Assembly: GCA_049644265.1 (NCBI GenBank)
Contig: JBARRO010000243.1
Coordinates: forward strand, 1-34,969
DNA length: 34,969 bases
DNA from: JBARRO01 sp049644265
GTDB lineage: Bacteria > Bacteroidota > Ignavibacteria > UBA10030
Reading direction: 5' to 3'
Both the position numbers and the translations under genes were made by a program. How positions within the stretch are numbered: the first letter of the stretch is position 1; the number at the start of each line of letters is the position of its first letter. Of this stretch, positions 6,038 to 13,923 are shown piece by piece. The notes under the pieces are model-generated. The model worked only from the letters and a program-made list of their open reading frames with translations. It was not told the DNA's origin and did no database searches.

Positions 6038-7390
6038 CTACCTCTCTTGCCACGTCCTCCGAATCGGATGAGCTTCCGTCGTGAATACCGCCTTGTCAAA
6101 CTGCAATGCTTCCGCTGGCGCAAGTAACAGATACAGATATTTGAGCGTTTCCGCAAAGAAGAAGCTCTCCATCCCGTCCGCCTGCTCCCCCGTCGTCACG
6201 TCCTTCAAATACGCGTATCCCGCTTCTGTTCTGCAGTATTTCTTCAAACTCCTGAAGAAAACCTCCCCCATTTGGCGATATTTCGAATCCCCGGTTATCC
6301 GATAAAGATAATACGCGGATTCAATGATCTCAGGCCTCAGGTAATACCGCTTATCAGTTGCTTTCATAGTGACATAGTCCAGTTGCTCGGGCTCGATTCC
6401 ATGCAAATTCCACATGGTGTAGCATGATTCTTCCAGTCGCCGGGCTCTTTCCAGATCTCCCGACAGCGACAGCAACGCCGGAAAGAAAGCCTCAAGCGAC
6501 CCAAACGTTGTCTCCGTGCGCTTGCCCGTCTCCATATCCACCTGTCCATACCACAACTCTCCATGGGCAGTGTCGGCAACGTAGGTATTGATCGCCCTGA
6601 TGCTTTCATCCCACATTTCCTTGCACTCTTTATCCCCAAACAGGAGCCAGGCCTTGAACAGATATTCATAGTACGAATCGATCGCTCCGCCGATGTGGCT
6701 CGCGGGGTTCGTCCATATTCCCGTCTCGACGTTGATCCATGTGCCAACGAGTCCGATCTTCGATCGCCGTTTAAAGAGCTCCACGAGCGCCCGCTTCGAT
6801 TTTTCATAGTAGACCGGATTGCCCGTCAGCTTGCTGAGTGTTCCAAATTCCAGCAGCGACGTGCCGATTTCTGCAGGATTGTTGACCGCGTCCCGCACAT
6901 TTCCGGTCTGAAGATGAACGTAACGATACGGCATTCCAGTCGGCGAATTGTAAATCGGCAGAAGGCGTTTACCCAGGTCCTCAGCCAGTTCAAGAAATCT
7001 CCCGTCGCCGTTCATCTGATATCCGGAAAGCAATCCCCCCAACAGCCGGATGATAATCTCGAACGCCTGCACTTCCACATCCCGGTCGAAGGAAAGACTG
7101 TCGAGGATGAGCTGCCGGGCTTCCGCTGCTTCCTTTGTGAGACCCATGAGCACCATTGTGTCATACGCGTCGACGGGCGTCATGACGAGTGAGGACCTAT
7201 ACCAGTCGTGTGGCTTTTTGCTCAGAGGTTTCAGCGCATCATGCCCCCACGCGTATTGCTTGTACGCATTCCACGAATGGAGGAATTCGGCTTTGACGGA
7301 GTCTGCAGTGATCTGCCTTGAAAGAGCTGGAGTGAATGCTGCCAGTTGTAGTGAGAGCAGAATGATGGAGCCCAAAGAAATTCGTTTCAT
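6038..7390 (-). CDS. secreted glycoside hydrolase family 47 (alpha-mannosidase-like) protein
   Basis: 450 residues from the ATG at 7388-7390. A longer frame exists upstream, but this start gives a clean signal peptide (MKRISLGSIILLSLQLAAFT...). The mature part follows the GH47 (alpha/alpha)7 pattern: FLHSWNAYKQYAWGHDALKP, a VDAYDTMVLMGL block, GSLEAFFPALLSL, RPEIIESAYYLYRITGD, and a final VFTTEAHPI holding the Thr that coordinates calcium in this family. GH47 enzymes trim alpha-1,2-mannose from N-glycans, and EDEM proteins are the closest pattern. Bacterial members are less common. It stands alone, so the substrate is unknown; a host or environmental mannan is a guess. It probably acts in the periplasm or outside the cell. 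Confidence 0.85.
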   Translation of the reverse strand: MKRISLGSIILLSLQLAAFTPALSRQITADSVKAEFLHSWNAYKQYAWGHDALKPLSKKPHDWYRSSLVMTPVDAYDTMVLMGLTKEAAEARQLILDSLSFDRDVEVQAFEIIIRLLGGLLSGYQMNGDGRFLELAEDLGKRLLPIYNSPTGMPYRYVHLQTGNVRDAVNNPAEIGTSLLEFGTLSKLTGNPVYYEKSKRALVELFKRRSKIGLVGTWINVETGIWTNPASHIGGAIDSYYEYLFKAWLLFGDKECKEMWDESIRAINTYVADTAHGELWYGQVDMETGKRTETTFGSLEAFFPALLSLSGDLERARRLEESCYTMWNLHGIEPEQLDYVTMKATDKRYYLRPEIIESAYYLYRITGDSKYRQMGEVFFRSLKKYCRTEAGYAYLKDVTTGEQADGMESFFFAETLKYLYLLLAPAEALQFDKAVFTTEAHPIRRTWQER

Positions 7391-7421
7391 AGAGGTGAGG
7401 TGATAAGATATGAAGTCATAA

Positions 7422-7473
7422 GGGCTAAAGCCCGCGTTTCGGTGAGGGCGGTGGCCCCGACCTGAAGGTCGGG
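7422..7473. repeat. two REP-like palindromes
   Basis: GGGCTAAAGCCC (7422-7433) and CCCCGACCTGAAGGTCGGGG (7454-7473) are near-perfect palindromes directly upstream of the GH47 start. Neither is followed by a T run on either strand, so they are not obvious terminators. The form is that of REP-type extragenic palindromes spread by RAYT transposases in other bacteria; no RAYT gene is in the window. Confidence 0.65.
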
Positions 7474-7563
7474 GAAAACTTCGCTCCCTGCCCGCCAATT
7501 TCATGCGGCGCTCTTTGACATCTGCGAATTGTGAGAGTCGGGTGACCGTGTCGGGGATGCCAG

Positions 7564-8030
7564 CCACGATTCACAATCGTGGGCTTCAGGCCTCAACCTG
7601 TCGTCGCGATTTGGATTCCTGAAGAAATCCTTCGACCAAGGTCGATGGTCGTGTCTGCGATGTCACCCACGATTCAAAATCGTGAATGTCACCCACGATT
7701 CAAATCGTGGACTTCAGGCTTCATTCTGTCGTCGCAATTTGGATTCTTGAAGAAGTCGTTCGACCAAGGTCGAGAGGTCGATGGTCGTGTCTGCGATGTC
7801 ACCCACGATTCAAATCGTGGGCTTCAGGCTTCATTCTGTTGTCGCGATTTGGATTCCTGAAAAAATCCTTCGACCAAGGTTGAGAGGCCGATGGTCGTGT
7901 CTGCGATGTCGCCACGATTCAAAATCGTGAATGCCACCCACGATTCACAATCGTGGGCTTCAGGCTTCATTCTGTTGTCGCGATTTGGATTCCTGAAGAA
8001 GTCGTTCGACCAAGGTCGAAACGCCCTTGT
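7564..8030. repeat. tandem array of 110-135-bp hairpin-containing repeats
   Basis: Four units each begin with a palindrome of the form CCACGATT-N2/3-AATCGTGG (7564, 7693, 7803, 7938). Each continues with a conserved stretch about GGCTTCAGGCTTCATTCTGT, TCGCGATTTGGATTCCTGAA and a TCGACCAAGGTCGA palindrome. Extra half-hairpins with CACGATT/AATCGTG arms occur at 7668-7684 and 7913-7929. Units differ by scattered substitutions and by insertion of the extra hairpin. Open frames in this stretch only translate the repeat and are not genes. Confidence 0.85.
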
Positions 8031-8484
8031 TCGAATCTGCTATCTGCCGCCTGCAATCTGCCATCTGTTCTCCTCCCCACGGTCATGCAATTCCCTTTAC
8101 CCTTTACCTTTTGCCCTTTTCCCTCATGACGGGGAGCTTTTGGCCGCAAGCGCAATTCTCAATTCCAATATTCCATTATTCCATTGTTCCTCTTGTTTTC
8201 CTCTTCGTCCTCACACATGATTCGCCGGAGTTTACCCGCCGAAGGCGGGCTCACCATGACGTATGTTTTTCTCCATCTTCCTCCCCAATATACCCCTCCC
8301 TGCCTCAACCTGCAATTTGATTTCCCTCTGGCAATTGATTCCCAATTCCTCGACGTGGCATCGCAGGTCTGCGAAATTCCCAAAACTCACACACGCCTCA
8401 TGCCGCCCTGTAGGGTTTTCCGTCACTTCCTCACGGCACAATTCTTGCCCTCGTTCTGTCACCGACTCCCAACATTTGCCTCAC
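8031..8484. other. gene-free spacer with short quasi-periodic repeats
   Basis: The first part repeats ATCTGCCATCTG-like units (about 8036-8070). CCCTTTACC-like units follow (8090-8125), then ATTCCATTATTCCATTG-like units (8155-8195). A CCCGCCGAAGGCGGG palindrome lies at about 8234-8248. The open frame running through to 8263 continues into the kinase gene, but its content is low-complexity and I do not regard it as coding. No sigma54 or other promoter is clear. Confidence 0.55.
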
Positions 8485-10134
8485 ATGAAGAACTACTTTC
8501 AGCAAAACCGTCTCGCCGCCAAGCTGATCATCTCCCTCACCGTTCTCATTATTGTGGCGGAAGGGATTTCCGGATTCATCACCATCAAGACTCAGGAGCG
8601 CCAGCTCCTCAACGCCATGGTCACGGGCGCGGACCAGCTCTCCCGTGGCATCACGAGCGCAACCTGGCATGCCATGCTCGCCGACCGCCGGGATGACGCC
8701 TACACGGTCATGAATACCATCGCCCTCAAGCAAGGGATCGAACGCATCCGGATTTTCAACAAGGAAGGCCGCGTGATGTTCTCCACGACCTCCGGCGAGA
8801 ACCTTCAGGTCGACAAGAAGGCCGAAGCGTGCTACTTTTGTCATGCGAGTGATCAGCCGCTCGTCAAAGTCGATGTCCCTTCCCGCGCCAGAATCTACCG
8901 CGCTCCCAGCGGCATCCGAACGCTTGCCCTCGTCACACCCATTTATAACGAGCCGTCCTGCAGTCAGGCCGATTGCCACGCTCATCCTGCAAACGTCAAG
9001 GTGCTCGGCGTGCTTGACGTGGCGTTCAGCCTGGAGCAGGTGGACAACGAAAAGGTCGCCATGGAGGAACGGGTGTTTCTCATGGCCGGCGTTCATATTC
9101 TCCTCGTGGGTGTGTTCATCGTCTTGTTCAGTCGTCACTTTGTCGATATCCCGATACGCAAGTTGATCGAAGGGACCAGGAAGGTCAGCGAGATGCAGCT
9201 CGACACTCCGATCGAGATCAACACCACGGGTGAGATCGGACAGCTTGCGCGGTCATTCGATGTGATGCGCGAACGCCTGCGCATTGCTCTTGCGGAACTG
9301 AACCAGTTTACGGACAGGCTCGAGACAAAGGTCGCGGAACGGTCGGAGCAGCTGCGGATCGCCCATCAGAAGCTCCTTCAGAGCGACCGGCTTGCTTCGT
9401 TGGGACAACTTTCGGCCAGTGTGGCACACGAAATCAACAATCCGATCTCCGGCGTCCTGAACCTCTCAATGCTCATGCAACGGATTATCACCGCCAAAGG
9501 ACTTCCTTCGGAACGCGTCGAAGAAGTGCGGAAGTATCTCGACCAGGTGGTAAACGAGACATCCCGCGTGGGACGGATCGTGGCCAACCTGCTCGCCTTT
9601 TCACGCCGCTCGAAACCGCATAGGGCGAACATCAATCTGAATTCCGTCATTCGTTCGACGCTCATCATCGTGAACCACAAACTCAAGCTCATGAATGTCG
9701 AGGTGAAGCTTTGCCTCGCGGAAGATCTCCCGACCATTCCCTGCGACACATCGCAGATGCAGCAGGTGCTGTTGAACCTCGTGATGAATGCGGCGGAAGC
9801 TTCGCAAAACAAGGTGGGCCCGGTCGTAACGATCGTAACGCGCTACGATCAGGAACGCGTAACGCTCGAAGTCAAAGACAACGGCGACGGAATTTCTCCG
9901 GAACACCTGAACAAGATTTTCGACCCCTTCTTCACGACCAAAGGAGAAGGGAAAGGTGTCGGATTGGGACTGTCGGTCGTGTACGGGATTGTGGAAGCGC
10001 ATCATGGAGAGATCGAGGCAGCGTCCACCGTCGGTGAAGGTTCGACGTTCACGGTCACCATCCCGCGGACCGATGGCCTGACGGAGAATTCCGGGGTATC
10101 ACAAACCAACGGGCAACCGGAGCGGAGCGTGTGA
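8485..10134 (+). CDS. haem-binding membrane sensor histidine kinase
   Basis: 549 residues from the ATG at 8485, which puts a transmembrane helix at about 13-35. The periplasmic region (36-197) contains a c-type haem motif CYFCH (116-120) and a second CSQADCH (159-165, CX4CH) that could bind a second haem. A second membrane helix (198-217) leads to a HAMP domain (218-270), a coiled coil, a HisKA box SVAHEINNP with phospho-acceptor H315, and an ATPase domain with NLVMNAAEAS, DNGDGIS and GVGLGLSVV. It probably senses redox state or a haem ligand outside the membrane and phosphorylates the NtrC-type regulator at 11219. It overlaps the protease gene by four bases (GTGA). Confidence 0.9.
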   Translation: MKNYFQQNRLAAKLIISLTVLIIVAEGISGFITIKTQERQLLNAMVTGADQLSRGITSATWHAMLADRRDDAYTVMNTIALKQGIERIRIFNKEGRVMFSTTSGENLQVDKKAEACYFCHASDQPLVKVDVPSRARIYRAPSGIRTLALVTPIYNEPSCSQADCHAHPANVKVLGVLDVAFSLEQVDNEKVAMEERVFLMAGVHILLVGVFIVLFSRHFVDIPIRKLIEGTRKVSEMQLDTPIEINTTGEIGQLARSFDVMRERLRIALAELNQFTDRLETKVAERSEQLRIAHQKLLQSDRLASLGQLSASVAHEINNPISGVLNLSMLMQRIITAKGLPSERVEEVRKYLDQVVNETSRVGRIVANLLAFSRRSKPHRANINLNSVIRSTLIIVNHKLKLMNVEVKLCLAEDLPTIPCDTSQMQQVLLNLVMNAAEASQNKVGPVVTIVTRYDQERVTLEVKDNGDGISPEHLNKIFDPFFTTKGEGKGVGLGLSVVYGIVEAHHGEIEAASTVGEGSTFTVTIPRTDGLTENSGVSQTNGQPERSV

Positions 10135-10673
10135 GTCCGCTTCTCATCCTGCCGATGGGACATGTGGAGGAAGAGGTACTCTCCACGGCGGAAGTGTGTT
10201 TGTGGGAGACATTTGGATTCGACGTCCAGCGGCTGAGCGGTCAACCGCGGCCAGACTTCGCGTTTGATGCGCTGCGGGGTCAATTTAATTCCGAGCTGAT
10301 TCTCCGCTGGCTTGCGGAGCACTCCCCAGCCCATACGTTTCGGCTGATGGCTGTGACCGAAGTTGATTTGTTTATCCCGATGCTCAGCTTCGTGTATGGT
10401 CAGGCACAGCTCCGGGGAACATTCGCGGTTGTATCGGTCGCTCGCATGCGCCAGGAATTCTACGGGTTGCCCCCCAATGGCGACCTTATGCTTCAACGGC
10501 TTGCAAAAGAGGCGGTCCATGAAGTTGGACACACATTTGGGCTCACGCATTGTCTTTCGAAGGGATGTCCGATGTCGCTCGCTACGGGCGCGGCCCAGCT
10601 TGACTCAAAGGGGGACGAGTTGTGCAGGAATTGTCTGGCGGTGCTAAGGGATCATGTGAAGGCGCTTGTTTGA
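10131..10673 (+). CDS. archaemetzincin-family zinc metalloprotease
   Basis: 180 residues beginning with GTG. The full archaemetzincin signature is present: HEVGHTFGLTHC (130-141, zinc ligands H130, H134, H140, general base E131), then C146, Met-turn M148 and a CRNC pair (165-168), giving HExxHxxGxxHCx4CxM...CxxC. No signal peptide is visible, so it is probably cytoplasmic. Archaemetzincins have poorly known substrates. The start codon overlaps the stop of the haem kinase, so the two proteins are made together, and the sigma54 activator follows after a 545-base repeat region. A role in turning over a component of this signalling system is inference. Confidence 0.88.
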   Translation: MSPLLILPMGHVEEEVLSTAEVCLWETFGFDVQRLSGQPRPDFAFDALRGQFNSELILRWLAEHSPAHTFRLMAVTEVDLFIPMLSFVYGQAQLRGTFAVVSVARMRQEFYGLPPNGDLMLQRLAKEAVHEVGHTFGLTHCLSKGCPMSLATGAAQLDSKGDELCRNCLAVLRDHVKALV

Positions 10674-10676
10674 AAG

Positions 10677-10960
10677 AATTTCACAGAGGACACAGAGGAA
10701 GAGGAGTTCACTGAGAAAATATTTTGGGGATTGAGATCTCAGTAAAATGAATTTCACAGAGGATACAGAGGAAGAGGAGTTCACTGAGAAAATATTTTGG
10801 GAATTGTGACCTCAGTAAAAAGAATTTCACAGAGGACACAGGGGAAGAGGAGGTTCACTGAGAAAATATTTTGGGGATTGAGACCTCAGTACAAAGAATT
10901 TCACAGAGGACACATAGGAAGAGGAGTTCACAGAGAAAAGACTTCGGGGGGACTCAGACC
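10677..10960. repeat. four tandem 73-bp repeats
   Basis: Units start at 10677, 10750, 10823 and 10897 (periods 73, 73, 74). Each contains AATTTCACAGAGGACACAG, a GAAGAGGAGTTCACTGAG block, AAAATATTTTGGGGATTGA and CTCAGTA. The last unit is shorter and more diverged. Units differ by single bases. Within each unit, CACAGAGGACACAGAGG is itself a 9-nt repeat. Confidence 0.9.
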
Positions 10961-11218
10961 ATGGTTTGATGGGGATTTGAATAATGTCTATATCGTAGAA
11001 AAAGCGGAGCCGCGAAGCTTGCCCGCCGGTTTTGTGGCGGGAATGCGCAAAGGGCGCAGAGAAAGGATGAGTATGTTCCGTATTCTTCCCCTATTTCCCT
11101 TTGCGTTCTTTGCGCCCGCCTGCTCAATGGACCTCTTTCGGCGGGCAGGCCTCCTCTGCGTCCTTTGCGGTTAAATAACCAAGGCTTACAAGTTGTATAA
11201 AAGAACACGGAGACAACA
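10961..11218. repeat. spacer with two palindromic units inside CGCAAAG-type repeats
   Basis: Palindrome 1 has arms GCCCGCC (11021-11027) and GGCGGG (11036-11041). Palindrome 2 has arms GCCCGCC (11114-11120) and GGCGGGC (11140-11146). Both are embedded in short repeated words: GCGCAAAGGGCGCAGAG at about 11044, TTTGCGTTCTTTGCG at about 11100 and CTGCGTCCTTTGCGG at about 11156. No gene is evident. The promoter of the regulator at 11219 must lie here, but no standard element is clear. Confidence 0.7.
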
Positions 11219-12580
11219 ATGAATTCGCACTGGGAAATACTGGTTGTCGATGACGAGGAAATCGCCCGGGAGTCGATGGCGGCTTGGATGCGGGAGGATG
11301 GCTACACGGTCGACGCCGTCGCGGGCGGCCGAGAAGCCATAGAGCGTGCGAGGGCGCGCGACTACGCCATTTACTTCATCGACCTCAAGATGCCGGGCGG
11401 TCCGGACGGAATCGAGACCATGATGGAAATCCGGAAGCTCCGCCCCGAGGCGTCGGTCATTATCATTACTGCCTACGCGACGGTCGACACGGCGATTACC
11501 GCATTGAAAGAAGGGGCCCAGGAATACATTGTAAAGCCCTGCAATCCTGCGGAGATTTCGCTCCTCATCAGCCGCATTATCAAACTCAAGAACCTTCAGA
11601 GGGAGAACCTGATCCTGCGAAAGAAGCTTTCGCGGCAATACCGGTTCCACGACATCATCAGCAAAAGCCCAAAGATGGAAGAGATCTTTCAGCTTATTAA
11701 AGAGGTCGCGAGCCTGAAGAGCACGGTGTTGATCCAGGGAGAGAGCGGCACGGGCAAAGAACTCGTTGCACGAGCCGTGCATTTCTCCGGCGACCGGGCG
11801 GCCAAGCCTTTCGTCGGCGTATCATGCGCCGCACTTGCGGAGACTCTTCTGGAGTCGGAGCTTTTCGGACACGAAAAAGGATCGTTTACGGGCGCGACGT
11901 CGCAGAAGAAGGGCAAGTTCGAACTTGCCGACGGAGGGACGATTTTCCTCGACGAGATCGGAGACATTTCAGCCAAGTTGCAGATGGACCTCCTTCGCGT
12001 TCTTCAGGAGCGCAAATTCTATCGCGTTGGGGGCTCGGAAGAGATTCAGGTTGACGTCCGGGTTATTGCTGCGACGCATCGGGACCTGCAGCAAGCCGTG
12101 GAGGAAGCAAAGTTCCGCGACGATCTGTTTTATCGGCTCAATGTGATCAACATTCGAATTCCTCCCCTGCGCGAGCGTCGGGAGGATATTTCGCTCCTTG
12201 CCCGCCACTTTGTCGAGCGCCTTTCCCACGAGCTTGGGAAGAACATCGGGGACATCACGGAAGAAGCATTAAAGCTTCTCCTGAATCACGACTGGCCGGG
12301 AAACGTGCGGGAGCTCGAGAATGCCGTCGAGCGGGCCATGGTCACGTGCAAAGGGAATGTGCTTTCCGGGGAGGATTTCGAATTCCTGAACCACGGCAGA
12401 AACGGCAACAACAAAACCTGGAAAGTCCCCTCGGACCGGTCACTCAATGAGGTTGAAAAGGAAGTGATCGCCGCGACCGTCAAGAAGACGGGAGGGAACA
12501 TCAAGGAAGCCGCGGCTATTCTCGGGATCGACCGGTCGACGTTGTATGAGAGGATGAAGAAGTATAAGATCGAACGATGA
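11219..12580 (+). CDS. NtrC-family sigma54-dependent response regulator
   Basis: 453 residues. The receiver domain (about 6-118) has acidic residues D11 and D12, phospho-acceptor D55 (FIDLKMPG) and K106. The AAA+ domain has Walker A GESGTGKE (174-181), a GSFTGA loop (221-226, the GAFTGA sigma54-contact motif with Ser for Ala) and Walker B TIFLDEIGD. The C-terminal Fis-type helix-turn-helix ends IKEAAAILGIDRSTLYERM. It should activate sigma54 promoters when phosphorylated, most likely by the haem kinase encoded upstream. The only clear -24/-12 promoter that I find is at 21888-21903, before the Qrc-like operon, with paired direct repeats at a suitable distance. Confidence 0.93.
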   Translation: MNSHWEILVVDDEEIARESMAAWMREDGYTVDAVAGGREAIERARARDYAIYFIDLKMPGGPDGIETMMEIRKLRPEASVIIITAYATVDTAITALKEGAQEYIVKPCNPAEISLLISRIIKLKNLQRENLILRKKLSRQYRFHDIISKSPKMEEIFQLIKEVASLKSTVLIQGESGTGKELVARAVHFSGDRAAKPFVGVSCAALAETLLESELFGHEKGSFTGATSQKKGKFELADGGTIFLDEIGDISAKLQMDLLRVLQERKFYRVGGSEEIQVDVRVIAATHRDLQQAVEEAKFRDDLFYRLNVINIRIPPLRERREDISLLARHFVERLSHELGKNIGDITEEALKLLLNHDWPGNVRELENAVERAMVTCKGNVLSGEDFEFLNHGRNGNNKTWKVPSDRSLNEVEKEVIAATVKKTGGNIKEAAAILGIDRSTLYERMKKYKIER

Positions 12581-12866
12581 GCGTTGAAAATTGTAAGTTG
12601 AAAGTTGTAGGTTAAGATTGTTGATCGAGGGGATGCGGATACTCATGCCTGCCGCAGGCAGGGATTGTCGCTGATTCTCACGGATACGTACTTTCGAATG
12701 ATGGATGGGGTGAAAGAGTGTCAGGCGGCAAATCAAGAAAAATACGCCATGGTGAGCGTAGTCGAACCATGGTGAAGGCAAATTTGGCAAAGGCCTCGCA
12801 CAAGGGGAGTCGTAGACCTTCAGGCAGGGATAACGATTCTTTTTTGAATTCCGATCTAAGCCGAAC
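12581..12866. other. gene-free spacer with quasi-periodic repeats
   Basis: The start is made of GTTGAAAATTGTAAGTTG-like units (12584-12616). A GCCTGCCGCAGGCAGG palindrome lies at about 12647. A CCATGGTGAGCGTAGTCGAA stretch is repeated in part just after itself. No gene is convincing. Confidence 0.5.
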
Positions 12867-12904
12867 GTTACTTTCAACAGTGTCTGATCTTGGTAGAAAG
12901 TAAC
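12867..12904. repeat. hairpin element, copy 1
   Basis: Arms GTTACTTTC (12867-12875) and GAAAGTAAC (12896-12904) enclose a 20-base loop. A second copy at 13606-13645 has the identical loop but changed arms that remain complementary. It lies about 120 bases upstream of the first ORF6N gene. Confidence 0.7.
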
Positions 12905-13024
12905 CTTCTCCTCTGTAAGCTTGACCCTTCGGTCAGAATCATCTATCTTCTTTCGTTGTTCCTCGGTGGAGAACCATCCCCCTCACAACGCACTCACACT
13001 TTTTGAACTCTTGAAGGGGGAACT

Positions 13025-13567
13025 ATGTCTCACCATTTCCGCGACAAACGGCTGGACCACGTAGAGTCACTGATTGTTGTGATACGTGGGAAGAAGGTCA
13101 TCTTCGACAACGACCTCGCTGGGATCTACGGTGTGACGACCAGGCGCTTGAATGAGCAGGTAAAACGGAATTTTAGCCGATTTCCGGCAGACTTCATGTT
13201 CCGACTCAAACGAAAAGAATTTGAGTCTTTGATGTCGCAAATTGCGACATCAAACGGCAAACGTGGCGGCCGTAGAAAACTCCCCTTTGTCTTCACCGAA
13301 TTCGGTGCTCTGATGGCTGCAAATGTTCTCAACAGCAATCGTGCAGTCCGGATGAGTGTTTTTGTTGTTCGGGCATTTGTGAAAATGCGAGGTGCCCTTT
13401 CTGGCACAGCGGAACTGACTCGCAAACTTTCAGAGCTTGAAAAAGAACTCAAGACAAGGTTGAATGTGCACGAAAATGCAATCGTCGGGATTCTTCAACG
13501 CATCATGGCGATCATCGATCCGCCGCACTTACCTGAACCAAGAAGAAAGGCGATTGGATTTAAGTAG
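13025..13567 (+). CDS. ORF6N domain protein (KilA-N related, DNA-binding), copy 1
   Basis: 180 residues. The N-terminal ORF6N domain (about 14-105) shows VIRGKKVIFDNDLAGIYGV, RRLNEQVKRN, RFPADFMFRL and the FTEFGALMAANVLNS block. A helical tail (about 120-165, probably coiled coil) follows. ORF6N domains occur in phage and mobile-element proteins and are thought to bind DNA; the cellular role is usually unknown. A G-rich Shine-Dalgarno (GGGGG) precedes the ATG. A related but frameshifted copy lies 360 bases downstream. The sequence encoding LMSQIATSN contains a long perfect palindrome. Confidence 0.88.
   Translation: MSHHFRDKRLDHVESLIVVIRGKKVIFDNDLAGIYGVTTRRLNEQVKRNFSRFPADFMFRLKRKEFESLMSQIATSNGKRGGRRKLPFVFTEFGALMAANVLNSNRAVRMSVFVVRAFVKMRGALSGTAELTRKLSELEKELKTRLNVHENAIVGILQRIMAIIDPPHLPEPRRKAIGFK
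13228..13254. repeat. palindrome inside ORF6N gene, copy 1
   Basis: TTTGATGTCGCAA (13228-13240), one central base, then TTGCGACATCAAA (13242-13254): 13-bp perfect arms inside the reading frame. The equivalent place in the second ORF6N copy (14131-14159) also has 13-bp perfect arms with different bases. Confidence 0.85.
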
Positions 13568-13605
13568 GAAGTTCTTGGTGGGAGGAATTGCCGTCTCAAG
13601 CCGAA

Positions 13606-13645
13606 GGTTACCTTCAACAGTGTCTGATCTTGGTAGAAGGTAACC
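13606..13645. repeat. hairpin element, copy 2
   Basis: Arms GGTTACCTTC (13606-13615) and GAAGGTAACC (13636-13645) enclose the same 20-base loop as copy 1. Relative to copy 1, two arm positions changed T to C and A to G together, so pairing is kept. Flanking AAGCCGAA is also shared. The rest of 13568-13923 is spacer with a CTGCGTCCCGTGCGG-type word at about 13734 and no gene. Confidence 0.7.
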
Positions 13646-13923
13646 TTCTATTCTGCGCCTTTTGGCAGGCAGGGATGGCGATTCTTTTTCTTGTGGTATT
13701 CTTTGTCGCCCCCCTTCTCTTATCTCTTTTTCCTCTGCGTCCCGTGCGGTTTGCCACGACACTTCTCCGCCAATCTTCATGGCGGAGTCTCACGGTCACG
13801 TTCTTCTCTCCTTGATCTTTCCGCTGTAATCCGCTATTTTTCACAAACAATCCCTTCGCTGCACCACCATCCCCCTTCATACAAAACAATCCAATTAGTG
13901 GTCAGAACATTCTGGAGGGAGCC

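Noticed and set aside
7454..7473. Intrinsic terminator at the CCCCGACC palindrome
   Set aside because: No T run follows on either strand, and it lies upstream of the GH47 start rather than downstream of a gene.
7579..8220. Several open frames and a CRISPR-like look in the hairpin repeat array
   Set aside because: The frames translate the tandem repeat itself. Unit spacing is irregular (110-135), and the supposed spacers are also repeated, so this is not a CRISPR array and not coding.
8263..8484. Longer N-terminus for the haem kinase
   Set aside because: The extension is low-complexity spacer translation and would hide the first membrane helix behind 74 extra residues; the ATG at 8485 gives a normal topology.
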